Of a DNA stretch of 64,000 bases, positions 28,034 to 37,162 are shown piece by piece. A model generated the notes under the pieces. That model was given only the letters and a program-made list of their open reading frames with translations, was not told the origin of the DNA and ran no database searches. Source of the DNA: Pseudanabaena sp. PCC 6802 (lineage in GTDB: Bacteria; Cyanobacteriota; Cyanobacteriia; Pseudanabaenales; Pseudanabaenaceae); NCBI RefSeq assembly GCF_000332175.1, contig NZ_KB235910.1:798278-862277 (forward strand). The letters run 5' to 3'. Every line of letters starts with the position of its first letter. The first letter of the stretch is position 1. The translations under genes and the position numbers were made by a program.

Positions 28034-28231
28034 CCATAGCGAGACAGGGCATCTCTGCGAACCACTTTTGCCAGAATCTAAACTAATCCCGTTAGGCTAT
28101 CCAGCACCAGCAATTAGGCGTGATAGTATGTATGCAATTCAGTTATTAGATTAGTTATTCGACTTAATAAACAGGTTAGGTATTTGCGCTAGCAGGTTTT
28201 CTCTCAATTATTTTAAGGAAGAAGGTAAGTT

Positions 28232-28999
28232 ATGGGATTACTAGATCGCATCGGTATGGTGGTCAAATCCAATGTCAATGCAATGGTCACCGCTGCTGAA
28301 GATCCTGAAAAAATTCTGGAACAGAGCATCATTGACATGCAAGAAGACCTGGTGCAGTTGCGTCAGGCGGTCGCGCAAGCCATGGCAGCCCTCAAGCGTC
28401 AAGAGCAGCAGTATACTCAGTCTCAAACCCAAGCCAATGAGTGGGAACGTCGCGCCATGCTAGCTTTGCAAAAAGGAGATGAAAACCTGGCTCGCGAAGC
28501 CCTGAACCGCAAGAAAACCCATGCAGATAGCGTGGCAACCCTCAAGCCAGCTTACGACCAGCAGGTTGCCCAGGTCGATGTACTCAAGAAAAATCTTGTA
28601 GCCCTGGAAGGTAAAATCTCCGAAGCTAAAACCAAGAAGGAGATGCTCAAGGCCAGAGTGCAGTCTGCCAAGGCTCAAGAAAATCTCAACAATATGTTGG
28701 GCAAAATCAATACCAACTCTGCTGCTGCTGCCTTTGAGCGCATGGAAGAGCGGGTGATGATGGCAGAAGCTAAAGCTAGCGCTACGGCTGAGCTGGGGAT
28801 GGATAACCTGGAAGCTCAGTTTGCTACCTTAGAGTCGGGCAGCGGTGTTGACGACGAGCTAGCCGCACTAAAAGCTAAAATGATTGCGTCTTCTGCCCCC
28901 GCTCCTGCACTTTCACCTGCTGATGCCAATAAGCCTTCAGTTGGTACGTTGATTGATTCCGAACTAGAATCTCTACGCAAGCAAATCAATCAGGGGTAG
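28232..28999 (+). CDS. Vipp1/PspA (IM30) membrane-remodelling protein, copy 1
   Basis: ESCRT-III-like proteins of this family form helical rods and rings that protect and build thylakoid and plasma membranes. The 255-residue coiled-coil protein has the amphipathic N-terminal helix (MGLLDRIGMVVKSNVNAMV), AEDPEKILEQSIIDMQEDL, KKEMLKARVQSAKAQENLN and a C-terminal helix after a Pro/Ala linker (SELESLRKQINQ). That extension is typical of Vipp1. A ribosome site (AAGGAAGAAGG) precedes the ATG. A close paralog follows 118 bp downstream. Confidence 0.93.
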   Translation: MGLLDRIGMVVKSNVNAMVTAAEDPEKILEQSIIDMQEDLVQLRQAVAQAMAALKRQEQQYTQSQTQANEWERRAMLALQKGDENLAREALNRKKTHADSVATLKPAYDQQVAQVDVLKKNLVALEGKISEAKTKKEMLKARVQSAKAQENLNNMLGKINTNSAAAAFERMEERVMMAEAKASATAELGMDNLEAQFATLESGSGVDDELAALKAKMIASSAPAPALSPADANKPSVGTLIDSELESLRKQINQG

Positions 29000-29117
29000 C
29001 CATTAGGTTTGTCAAAATTTAGTCAAGTTATTGTGTGTCCGGTTGGCTGTGTTCGATCGGGCACCTATAATTTATGTAGCTACAAATTCCCTTCAATCCT
29101 TTATTACGATTAAAGCT

Positions 29118-29864
29118 ATGGGACTACTATCTCGCATCAGTACGATCATTAGATCTTTCCTTAACGATCTGGTTAATAGAGCGGAAGATCCGGAGAAAAT
29201 TCTGGAACAGTCTGTGATTGATATGCAAGATGAACTGGTGCAGATGAGGCAGGCTGTAGCCCAGGCGATCGCTGCGATGAAGCGGCAGGAGCAGCAATAC
29301 CTAGAGGCCGACAAACAGTCTACGGAATGGGAGCGTCGTGCCATGCTGGCTCTGCAAAAGGGACAGGAAGATTTAGCGCGCGAGGCATTGGTACGGCGCA
29401 AATCACAGGCAGAGACAGCAGGCAAGCTAAAAGAGAGTATCGACAGTCAGTCTGGACAAATCGCTGTATTAAAGAAAAATCTGGTCGTGCTGGAAGGCAA
29501 AATTGCGGAAGCCAAGACCAAGAAGGAAATGCTGAAAGCCAGGATTCAATCTGCCAAAGCCCAGGAAAACCTCAATAATATGCTCGGTAAAGTCAGCACT
29601 AACTCAGTTTCTGGTGTCATCGAGCGCATGGAAGAAAAAGTGTTGATGGCAGAGGCAAAAGCTAGTGCAGCAGCAGAGTTAGGTATGGATGAAATAGAAA
29701 ATCGCTTCAAGCAACTGGAGCAGTCTAATGTTGATGAGGATCTCGCGGCGCTAAAAGCCAAGATGCTATCTTCAAGTCCTACAACACCAGCATTAGAGGC
29801 AGGTGCATCCAATGCCAGCGTCGATGCTGAACTAGAGGCTTTGCGTAAGGAATTGGGTCATTGA
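29118..29864 (+). CDS. Vipp1/PspA (IM30) membrane-remodelling protein, copy 2
   Basis: The 248-residue paralog of the preceding gene aligns almost end to end, with identical blocks such as WERRAMLALQKG and KAQENLNNMLGK. Its N-terminal helix (MGLLSRISTIIRSFLNDLV) differs, so membrane or partner preference may differ. It also has a C-terminal helix (DAELEALRKELGH). I start at the ATG at 29118, which matches the family N-terminus; the upstream frame to 29031 is intergenic. Which copy is the essential Vipp1 and which is the stress-induced PspA cannot be decided by eye. Confidence 0.92.
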   Translation: MGLLSRISTIIRSFLNDLVNRAEDPEKILEQSVIDMQDELVQMRQAVAQAIAAMKRQEQQYLEADKQSTEWERRAMLALQKGQEDLAREALVRRKSQAETAGKLKESIDSQSGQIAVLKKNLVVLEGKIAEAKTKKEMLKARIQSAKAQENLNNMLGKVSTNSVSGVIERMEEKVLMAEAKASAAAELGMDEIENRFKQLEQSNVDEDLAALKAKMLSSSPTTPALEAGASNASVDAELEALRKELGH

Positions 29865-29966
29865 TATGGAGTCAGATCGGCAGACAGCTATTAGCTTTAG
29901 GCAATTGCTCTGCTTGCTTTAACAAAGAAAAATGTCACAATTAATCGATATAGAAGTCGGGAATTT

Positions 29967-30683
29967 GTGCCAGTGTTAAAAAAATTTTTACTTAATCAAT
30001 TTAAACGCCTGGCGATCGCCCTCTTTACCCTGGCGATCGCTTTCCAAGTTTTTACTGCAACCGCGATCGCTGTAGAAGTATACGATATTCCAGAGCTACC
30101 AATCGGCGATCGCACCTGGGTGCAGGATATGGCAAAAGTCTTGAGCAGTACCACAGAGGGTGCAGTTAGGGACAAGATTGACGAACTAGCTGAAAAAACA
30201 GATTTTCAGGTCAGATTTTTGACGGTGAGGCGAATTGACTTCGGGCAGCCTACCCAAGAATTTACCGATCTGGTATTTGACAAATGGTTTGCCACGCCGG
30301 AGAGCAAAACCAACCAGGCATTAATCGTGTTTGCTACCGAAGATCATCGCACTGCGATCGCGACAGGCGAGCGGGTGAAGGCAGCGCTATCCGATGCGAT
30401 CGCCGCCAGCATTACCGATGAAACCATGCTATTCCCGGCGAAAAAATCTAATTACAATCAAGCTGCGATCGACGGTATTAATAGGTTAGCAGCCATACTA
30501 ACTGGCGAACCCGACCCAGGTCCTCCTAAAGTTGTGGAAGTAGATCTCCCTCAAAGTAGCAGCAACTTTAAAACCGCCGAAGAAACTGATGGCTCCAGTT
30601 CCACGATTGTTGTAATTGGCTTACTAATTGCTGCCACCGTCATTCCAATGGTGACGTATTTTTGGTTCCAAAATCAGTCGTAA
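29967..30683 (+). CDS. psb32: Psb32-like TPM-domain protein
   Basis: Psb32 is a thylakoid protein that helps protect and repair photosystem II. The 238-residue precursor has a signal peptide ending TAIAVEV (about 36), a TPM domain (DLPIGDRTWVQDMAKVLS-like start, then DFQVRFLTVRRIDFGQ and NQALIVFATEDHRTAIATG) and a C-terminal anchor (TIVVIGLLIAATVIPMVTYFWF). That arrangement is typical of cyanobacterial Psb32. The start is a GTG; a second GTG two codons later is equally possible. Confidence 0.88.
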   Translation: MPVLKKFLLNQFKRLAIALFTLAIAFQVFTATAIAVEVYDIPELPIGDRTWVQDMAKVLSSTTEGAVRDKIDELAEKTDFQVRFLTVRRIDFGQPTQEFTDLVFDKWFATPESKTNQALIVFATEDHRTAIATGERVKAALSDAIAASITDETMLFPAKKSNYNQAAIDGINRLAAILTGEPDPGPPKVVEVDLPQSSSNFKTAEETDGSSSTIVVIGLLIAATVIPMVTYFWFQNQS

Positions 30684-30738
30684 TAAACAAGATTAGTAGG
30701 GTGTGCATTGCCACCCTACTGTTCATTCATCTCTATCC

Positions 30739-31404
30739 CTATTCACCCCAAGGACAACCTTCTTTTGAGACTTTGCCGTCGGGCAAAATCGTCTTGCACA
30801 TTTTCGTTTCATTAAAAGTGGCACGAGAAATATCGGCACCAGTCAGATCGGCTCCCGATAAATCTGCGCCGCTGAAATCGGCCCTGTACAGGTCGGCATT
30901 TTGCAAATTGGCTCCCACGAGATTTGCTCGATACAGGCTAGCTTGACGCAAGCTCGCATTGGTTAAATTAGCGCCACTGAGGTTGGCATAAACCAATTCC
31001 GCATCAATTAGATTTGTCTGGCTCAGGTTGGCTTTTCTCAGATCGGCGTACTTCAATCTACTGTTTCTAATATTTGCGCCCAGCAGGTTAGCACCGTAAA
31101 GATCGGCACGAACAGCAAAAGAGTTGTTGACATTGGCACCGATCAGATTAATGTCTCTCAAATCAGTTCCAGATAGCTCAGAGCGAGTGAGGTTAACTTC
31201 TCTGAGCCTGCTGTTCTGCAGATCGGCATTATTAAGAAATGCACCATGGAGATTAGCACCATTGATATCGATATTAGAAAGCTCGCATCTCTGACATTCT
31301 AAAGTGCGAAGCAATCTCTGGATGTGTTCGGGATTGTCTGCATAGGCTCCAGCAGCAAAACCCATTGACAGCAATAAAGTAGCAGCGAAGGCTTTGAATT
31401 TCAT
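30739..31404 (-). CDS. Secreted pentapeptide-repeat protein
   Basis: The 221-residue precursor has a signal peptide (MKFKAFAATLLLSMGFAAGAYA). A CQRCxL segment and then about 28 tandem A(D/N)LxX pentapeptides fold as a right-handed quadrilateral beta-helix. It ends with CKTILPDGKVSKEGC, a capping segment with two cysteines also seen in the pentapeptide protein at 46080 (CKTILSDATISNRNC). Function is unknown; lumenal or periplasmic pentapeptide proteins are common in cyanobacteria. Confidence 0.85.
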   Translation of the reverse strand: MKFKAFAATLLLSMGFAAGAYADNPEHIQRLLRTLECQRCELSNIDINGANLHGAFLNNADLQNSRLREVNLTRSELSGTDLRDINLIGANVNNSFAVRADLYGANLLGANIRNSRLKYADLRKANLSQTNLIDAELVYANLSGANLTNASLRQASLYRANLVGANLQNADLYRADFSGADLSGADLTGADISRATFNETKMCKTILPDGKVSKEGCPWGE

Positions 31405-31513
31405 ATTTTCACTATTTCCTCACAATAAAGCCAGTTTCCTTAGCAAGGAATAAAACTCCTTACCTTTAGAGCAAAAATTTACCCTAGTCTAAACACCTGC
31501 CACCTGAATCTTT

Positions 31514-31542
31514 ATCGCACGCACTACAAAAAAGCGTGCGAT
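31514..31542. terminator. Hairpin between pilQ and the pentapeptide gene
   Basis: A perfect 9-bp stem (ATCGCACGC / GCGTGCGAT) encloses an 11-base A-rich loop. It lies in the 232-bp gap between the start of the pentapeptide gene and the end of pilQ. It may back up the pilQ terminator; no clear T-run follows. Confidence 0.4.
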
Positions 31543-31575
31543 CTAATCATACACCGACTCTTATTTATACACAAA

Positions 31576-31602
31576 GCGAGGCGTAATTAAGTTACGCCTC
31601 GC
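31576..31602 (-). terminator. pilQ terminator
   Basis: A perfect 11-bp stem (GCGAGGCGTAA / TTACGCCTCGC) with a 5-base loop lies 35 bp after the pilQ stop and is followed on the minus strand by TTTGTGTATAAATAAG. Confidence 0.75.
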
Positions 31603-31636
31603 GTTTCAACATCTAGACATCAAATGGACACCAGAG

Positions 31637-34231
31637 CTACTGATTTTGGAATGGAATTCTATTACTATCCAAAACCTTCTGTGCCTCAGGGCCTGGTTGA
31701 TAGATATAACCCCAATTCGCGGTCTCACTGTCGTTGATAATGCGCGGCGTGACTATAATAATCACCTCGTTGCGTCGATTTTCCGTACTTTCACTGCGGA
31801 ACAGCGAACCGATAATCGGCAGATCGCCCAAGAAAGGCACCTTAGAAATTGTCTGGCGATCGGCATCCTGGATTACGCCTGACAGGATCAGAGTTTGTCC
31901 ATCTCTGAGGCGAATTTGACCAGAACTCATACTCCGCTTGGTAAGCAAATCGACTTCACCATCAAAGGAGATTCCACCCGTATTATTGCCGATGGTTATT
32001 CTCCTTCTAAGACCCGGCGTGCTGACTTGAGGTAGGAGCGATAAATTGATGAAGCCATTTTCATCAACTCTTGTAATGTTCACTGACAGACGAAGACCTG
32101 CCGTATCTTTGGTCACAGATCTACCATCTGTTGCCAGAGTGATAACTTCATCACCCAGATCGAGTGCAGCAGTTTCTCCTTCCTGAACGGTCAAAGTCGG
32201 ATTAGAAAGCACCTTAGCATTGCCATTTTGAATGGTAGCTTCTAGCTGAGATAGGAACTGCTTGGGATATTGGAAGACCTGCGGCAAAGAGTAGGCAAAC
32301 TGTGCCGCCTGACCAATAGTGTCTAGCAGTGCGTTAGAATTGGGTGCCTGTGCAGCTACTGCTGCCGTAGAAATTACTGGCTGGCCGGAAACAGGATCTA
32401 AAAGCAAAGGTGTATTCGCAAATGGACCGGTCTTGAAGGCAGGGTTTAAACCTGGTAGATTAGCATTGATTACGCCGCCTGGATTGAGATAGTAGGTAGC
32501 AGGTCTACCCACTACACCGGCATTACCACTGGTATCTAGTACTGGCTGACCGTTAGCTGGGTTAGTTAAAATCGTTGGCGAAGAGTATGGTTGTACTCCA
32601 TTGGCGGGTAAATTTTGGAACTGAGTAATGGCATTAATACCTGGAGTTAGGGGATTCCCATCAGGACTGAAGACAGAACCGGGTTGATTGGGACTACGAT
32701 TGACAAAATTTCCAGTTACAGGGTCGCGCACTCTTTCTGTGCCGTTCGGGTTCAGGAACAACTGCTGACCTGCTAGCGGATTATTAACAATTGGTTGGCT
32801 ATATAAGCCATTGTCAGCGCGTGCTGTTACAGGTACATTTCCAGCGGGAACGTTTTGTCCAAAGTTCAAAGTTGCAACGCCCTGGTTGATTGTAAAGAAG
32901 GTGTCGTTAATACCAAACGAGCTACTGCTGCCAAATCGTTGCGATGCTAACAGGTTAACATCGACGATCTTGACGTTGATCGCGACCTGACGCTTGCGTA
33001 TATCTAGACGAGCCAGTTGAGCTGCCGCATACTCTACCAGACTTGGAGGGCCAACCAGCATGAGAGTGTTGCCACGCTCGTCACCAATTACCTGCAAGCC
33101 TTTAAGCGGGAGCAATGAATTGGGACTACCCTGCACGCTTTCCAGAACAGGTACCGCTTCTGTGGGCGTATTTTGTACGACCACACCACCTGCGCCCACG
33201 TTAGCCGCTGTAACGCCGGGGATGGGTCGTTGGCGGTTGATCACGCGCTCTGCGCCTAAGCCAATTAAGTAGGCTGACGCTTCACCAACTGTAACCTGGT
33301 TCATGCGATAGGTGCGAGTGATCGTATTTTTCAGGTTAAAGGGCAGTTTGGCGGCGACGAATACCGTGCGACCAATGCGGTTGGCATCTAAACCTGCGAG
33401 GCGTAAAACGCTGTTGAAAACCTCTTGAGCGGTCTCATTTTCGATGTCAAGCGTAATTCTGGAATTGACTCCGGCTGCTTGTCCAGGCAGCCCAGGTGTC
33501 GATGGTTGCCCTGCCTGTTGGGAGGCATCGTCAGCAAAGGCTACGTTTAAGCCAGCAGTGCGAGCGATGATCGACAAAACTTCGCGCACAGGAGCCTCTT
33601 TGAGCGAAAGCCTTGGTACGCGAGCGGCACTGCTCAGATCGACAATGTCAGGGCGCAGAAATGTATTGCTGACTGATATATCCCCTATCGGAGCTGGTAC
33701 AGGTCGACGTTGGAAGGGAGGAACTTGACCTTGTACTCGTCCCGGCAAGCGTAAATTTGTCGAACTGGATGGGGTAGTAACCGATATGGATGGCTGCTGT
33801 ACCGGGCTAACTGGTGAGGCTTGCGGCGTTGACTTCGGTTTGCCTCTTTCATCGGTGATGGTCACCCTGGGCTGGAATAGGGGCTTGCCTGCATTCTGCG
33901 CCACGATGGTCGGCGATGTCGGTGTAGCGATCGGTGCTGGTTTTGGTGTTGGCTTGTTGGCTGAAGTAGCTGCCACTGGTTTTGGCTTGGCGGCTGGCTT
34001 TGATTTTGACTGAGCCACGATCGCTTCGTCTTTAGCATCTTTGTCAGCACGTTGCTTGTCAAGATCGGGAACTATGCTTTTCTCTTTATTTGTTGTATCT
34101 CGTGCATCTTCTCGAACTTCAGAACTTGGCTCGCTGTTAGTAGCACTCTCGCTACGAACGGGTGCAGTAAATATTACCTGCGGGAAAATAGTTGCCAGAG
34201 CGAGCCAGCAAACGAAAACATACCTATTCAT
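31637..34231 (-). CDS. pilQ: Type IV pilus secretin PilQ
   Basis: PilQ forms the outer-membrane channel for the pilus fibre. The 864-residue precursor has a signal peptide, a long Lys/Pro/Thr-rich linker (to about 190), STN/N-domains (LSLKEAPVREVLSIIARTAGLN; NEVIIIVTPRI at the end) and a C-terminal secretin domain (NGNAKVLSNPTLTVQEGE, LILSGVIQDADRQTISKVPFLGDLPIIG). A long Asn/Gly/Pro-rich insertion (about 430-660) sits in the secretin region, common in cyanobacterial PilQ. It is the last gene of pilM-N-O-Q. Confidence 0.97.
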   Translation of the reverse strand: MNRYVFVCWLALATIFPQVIFTAPVRSESATNSEPSSEVREDARDTTNKEKSIVPDLDKQRADKDAKDEAIVAQSKSKPAAKPKPVAATSANKPTPKPAPIATPTSPTIVAQNAGKPLFQPRVTITDERGKPKSTPQASPVSPVQQPSISVTTPSSSTNLRLPGRVQGQVPPFQRRPVPAPIGDISVSNTFLRPDIVDLSSAARVPRLSLKEAPVREVLSIIARTAGLNVAFADDASQQAGQPSTPGLPGQAAGVNSRITLDIENETAQEVFNSVLRLAGLDANRIGRTVFVAAKLPFNLKNTITRTYRMNQVTVGEASAYLIGLGAERVINRQRPIPGVTAANVGAGGVVVQNTPTEAVPVLESVQGSPNSLLPLKGLQVIGDERGNTLMLVGPPSLVEYAAAQLARLDIRKRQVAINVKIVDVNLLASQRFGSSSSFGINDTFFTINQGVATLNFGQNVPAGNVPVTARADNGLYSQPIVNNPLAGQQLFLNPNGTERVRDPVTGNFVNRSPNQPGSVFSPDGNPLTPGINAITQFQNLPANGVQPYSSPTILTNPANGQPVLDTSGNAGVVGRPATYYLNPGGVINANLPGLNPAFKTGPFANTPLLLDPVSGQPVISTAAVAAQAPNSNALLDTIGQAAQFAYSLPQVFQYPKQFLSQLEATIQNGNAKVLSNPTLTVQEGETAALDLGDEVITLATDGRSVTKDTAGLRLSVNITRVDENGFINLSLLPQVSTPGLRRRITIGNNTGGISFDGEVDLLTKRSMSSGQIRLRDGQTLILSGVIQDADRQTISKVPFLGDLPIIGSLFRSESTENRRNEVIIIVTPRIINDSETANWGYIYQPGPEAQKVLDSNRIPFQNQ

Positions 34232-34317
34232 AAATTCAACTCCTCATCTAAACCACTGAAATGTCTAAACCCAGGCATATAGTTTACCTGAATTAAATGA
34301 ATCCAAACACAATTAAT

Positions 34318-35082
34318 TTATTTTTTTGGAGCAGGAGCAGCGGCCTTCTTCTGAGCTTCCTGTGCCTGCAGTTCTGCTTCAGACAGCGGCACGTATGCGA
34401 TCAGCCTGAAACTGGTAGCAAGCAAAGGCGTTGCCCTTGTCTGCACTATTTTCTGCTGGTCGGGCGTGAGTTCTTTGCCGCCGATCAGTGGCCTGACACT
34501 AGCATTTGGCACTATTTTCAGATCTTGAATCACGAGAAGCGGCTTTAACCTTTCGATCCTTTTCAGTGTTGCCACCGTCTCAGCATAAGTAGCCGAAAAA
34601 CGCACGTTGTATTGGCGAGTAGTGAATTGTGCGTCGCCACCTGCTTTTGGCTCTCCTTCTGGCCGGAATTCTTCAAATAGACCTTTTACTTGCAAGGCCC
34701 CTACAGGGCTACTAAGGGAAACGCTTTGCGGAATCTGAGCATTGAGATCGCGTAGCAGCACGTCCATACTGTCCGCGCTAGGTAGTAAAGTCAGTACTTC
34801 TTTATTCCGCTGCTGTGCTTCGGCTACCCTTTGCGACACGTTTCCCTTGCTGGCAACTTCTTTCTCCTTGCTCTCTACGCTAGTCCGCTTTTGAGCAATT
34901 TGACTTTTTTGTTGCTCAATAGATTCATACAAAGGGAGAGTCTGCGTAGCCGTTCCGTAGGCGGCAAGAGCAACTCCAACTACTGCCAGAATTATACCTA
35001 AAGTTTTAGAAGATAAAGATATGCCGAATAGCGATATGCCAGGCGATGCCTGAAGCTCATCGGCACCAATATTAGCTGCCAT
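34318..35082 (-). CDS. pilO: Type IV pilus assembly protein PilO
   Basis: PilO pairs with PilN in the inner-membrane alignment complex that links the PilM ring to PilQ. The 254-residue protein has an N-terminal helix (LGIILAVVGVALAAYGTAT, about 29-47), a coiled coil (to 115) and a ferredoxin-like domain. An Ala/Pro/Lys tail ends it. Its ATG overlaps the last base of the pilN stop (TAATG), showing that translation was coupled to pilN. Because pilN is interrupted, pilO translation may be affected. Confidence 0.93.
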   Translation of the reverse strand: MAANIGADELQASPGISLFGISLSSKTLGIILAVVGVALAAYGTATQTLPLYESIEQQKSQIAQKRTSVESKEKEVASKGNVSQRVAEAQQRNKEVLTLLPSADSMDVLLRDLNAQIPQSVSLSSPVGALQVKGLFEEFRPEGEPKAGGDAQFTTRQYNVRFSATYAETVATLKRIERLKPLLVIQDLKIVPNASVRPLIGGKELTPDQQKIVQTRATPLLATSFRLIAYVPLSEAELQAQEAQKKAAAPAPKK

Positions 35083-35894
35083 TACTTAATTGCTCCTTTC
35101 TGCTGCAATAACTTGATACGGGTAACCGTGCCTTCGGAACCAGACTTTTGTAGATCTGGTAAAAGCTCGCTAGCACTCTTTTCCACTAAGTTCGAACTGA
35201 TTTCATAGTCAACTAGAGTAACCTTGATATCCTTGCTATCTGGACGCAGTCTTGCACTCCTGAGCCTTGTTTTTTGATTATCTAGATAGGGAGATGACTG
35301 CAAAAGCAAAAGGAAATCGTTGACATCGTCGAAACTAGTTGCCAGCCCGACAATTCTCACACCTTTACCGCTTTGGTCGATGTTAGAGATTTGCACGTTG
35401 CTGGGAGCCCGTTCTCTGATGTCTTGTAAAATTGCTGATGGTGGAAGTGAACCCACAAATAACTGCACCAGAGCATTAGTACGATCGTCAACAGCTTTAA
35501 CTTGTTGCTCGGCAGTAGATAGCTCCTTTAGCTTCGCATCTAAGAACTCATTTAAGAAAGTATAAATACTTAGTATTTTTTGCTGCTTCAGGGGATGTAT
35601 GGTACTGAAATGCTGACTTCTTACATGGTAGCAATGTGACTAAAAGAAGCTTTTCTTGACTTCCCAAATGGGTTCTAAGGTTTGTTCCTTGCTAGACAAG
35701 GTGGCAAACTCCTCTTGCAAGCCTTGGGAGGAGAATTGGAGAAAGAAGTAAGCTCCTGCCGCTGCCGCGATCGCCACTAAAGCAATTGCGCCGCCACCGA
35801 TTAAAAACTGCTTATCAGCAAGGGGCTGCTGTTCCTGAGCTACCTCCGTTGCTGTCTCTCGGTCATTGAGAAAGTTAATATCAAGAGAATACAT
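35082..35894 (-). pseudogene. pilN: pilN interrupted by a 130-bp inserted element (in-frame TAG)
   Basis: The N-terminal piece (84 codons, 35640-35894) gives MYSLDINFLND, one helix (LIGGGAIALVAIAAAAGAYFF) and the start of the coiled coil. It ends at a TAG (35640-35642) that lies inside the insertion. The same frame then continues through 57 codons to a GTG at 35468 and 128 more codons to the stop overlapping pilO. Deleting the 130-bp insert and one CTAAG copy restores KEQTLDAKLKELSTAEQQVK, a smooth coiled coil, and a 225-residue PilN of normal size. Frame is preserved (135 bp), so only the TAG blocks translation. Restart at GTG would give a soluble C-terminal piece without its membrane anchor. 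Confidence 0.93.
35545..35674. mobile_element. 130-bp MITE-like element inside pilN
   Basis: Ends are imperfect inverted repeats: AACTCATTTAAGAA at 35545 and, on the other strand from 35674, AACCCATTTGGGAA (11 of 14 match; all three differences are transitions). It is flanked by a perfect 5-bp direct repeat CTAAG (35540-35544 and 35675-35679). It has no coding capacity. The parent transposon is not in the window. Confidence 0.85.
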
Positions 35895-35899
35895 TCTAC

Positions 35900-37018
35900 C
35901 TAAACCTCCCTAAGTCCTAATCCTAGCGCTACTGATAATCCCAATCGTTCCGCTGAGGGAATCTCTTGGTCAGTACTAATTGATAAAGCGGCGATCGGAT
36001 CGACTGGTGTTGCTGCAATACCAAGACGTTGGCCAAAAAACTCGTTGAGCTGGCCGATGCATGCTCCCGGACCAACCAACAAAAGTTGTACAACATCAGA
36101 CCCAGCAGTCTGACTGGTATGGAAATCTATCGACCGACGCAACTCATCTGCTAAGTCTCCCAGCACCCTTAAAAGGGCAGCATCGCCAGGACTCCCTCCT
36201 ACTCCCCCGGCTAAACCAGCGGTGTCGATCGCTTGCACGGGAACTTTCATAGCATATAGCATGTCCAAATCGGTATTGCGACGCGGTGGGAGATTTAAGG
36301 CGCGTAGCTGGGCGTTTTGAATTTGTTCTGTGCCAATCGCCACGGTACGAGAGAATTGTGGCACCCCGTCTACGGTGATTGTAATTTCAGTTGACTCGTA
36401 TTCAATATCTATGATTGCTACCGCCTCCGCCATCGAAGAAAATTTAATTAGCTCTTCACGCAGAGAACGGATGATTGAAAAGCTAGCCACTTCGACAATA
36501 TCAACTTGAAGCTGAGCAATCTCCATAGTTTGAATATAAGTATCGGTCACTTCTTTAGGAGTGGCAACCATCAAAATTTCTAACCTTTCCACCCCATCAT
36601 CATCAAGACTGGTACCGAGTTTCTGATAGTCAACATCTGCATCTTCACGGGGAAAAGGTAGATAAAGACTAGCCTCCTGGTTGAGCACCATTTCGCGCAG
36701 CTCTGTATCGGGAATCTCGGCTGGCAACCGGATCAGTCGGCTAACCGTCTCCCTTCCTGGAACTGCCGTCGCAGCCCTTTTTGCCTTAATCTTTTTCTCT
36801 GAAAGTAAACTGCGAATCGTTTCCCCCAACACAATGGGGTCATTAATTCTGCCCTCCTCCACCGTTCCTTCAGGCAAAAGTGCAGAGGCATGACCTAACA
36901 ACTTATAGGAAGATTGCCCCTTGCGCCGTAGTTGCACGACATTCACTCTTTCCGAATTGATTTCTATGCCTAAACCACTGGGTTTGCTGCCAAAAAGGCC
37001 GCTTAAGCTACTGAACAT
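35900..37018 (-). CDS. pilM: Type IV pilus assembly protein PilM
   Basis: PilM is a cytoplasmic actin-like ATP-binding protein that recruits the N-terminal tail of PilN (the MYSLDINFLND motif). The 372-residue protein shows GLGIEINSERVNVVQL (phosphate 1 region), AVPGRETVSRLIRLP, VAIIDIEYESTEITI and LLLVGPGACIGQLNEF, as in the PilM/FtsA fold. It is first in pilM-N-O-Q with 5 bp to pilN. The PilN motif it would bind is still encoded by the short N-terminal pilN piece. Confidence 0.95.
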   Translation of the reverse strand: MFSSLSGLFGSKPSGLGIEINSERVNVVQLRRKGQSSYKLLGHASALLPEGTVEEGRINDPIVLGETIRSLLSEKKIKAKRAATAVPGRETVSRLIRLPAEIPDTELREMVLNQEASLYLPFPREDADVDYQKLGTSLDDDGVERLEILMVATPKEVTDTYIQTMEIAQLQVDIVEVASFSIIRSLREELIKFSSMAEAVAIIDIEYESTEITITVDGVPQFSRTVAIGTEQIQNAQLRALNLPPRRNTDLDMLYAMKVPVQAIDTAGLAGGVGGSPGDAALLRVLGDLADELRRSIDFHTSQTAGSDVVQLLLVGPGACIGQLNEFFGQRLGIAATPVDPIAALSISTDQEIPSAERLGLSVALGLGLREV

Positions 37019-37162
37019 AATCTTTTATTGATTTGAAAGTACCAACTCACACCACTAATGCAGGGATTATAGAACTATGGAATACTTTGTCAATAGTAGA
37101 ACGTGCAAACTTAGCTCTGATTTTTATTATTTTTGCATTAGGGATGAAATCTCTAGCCGTTT

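Noticed and set aside
35082-35468. Reading the 128-codon frame as a complete short pilN
   Set aside because: It lacks the PilM-binding N-terminus and membrane helix, which lie in the same frame upstream of the insertion; it is the C-terminal half of a broken gene.
35545-35674. Explaining the pilN stop as a simple sequencing error or point mutation
   Set aside because: The 5-bp duplication, terminal inverted repeats and restoration of a continuous coiled coil after removal all point to an insertion.
35545-35674. A self-splicing intron or intein in pilN
   Set aside because: At 130 bp it is too short for either, and has no intron core or intein motifs.
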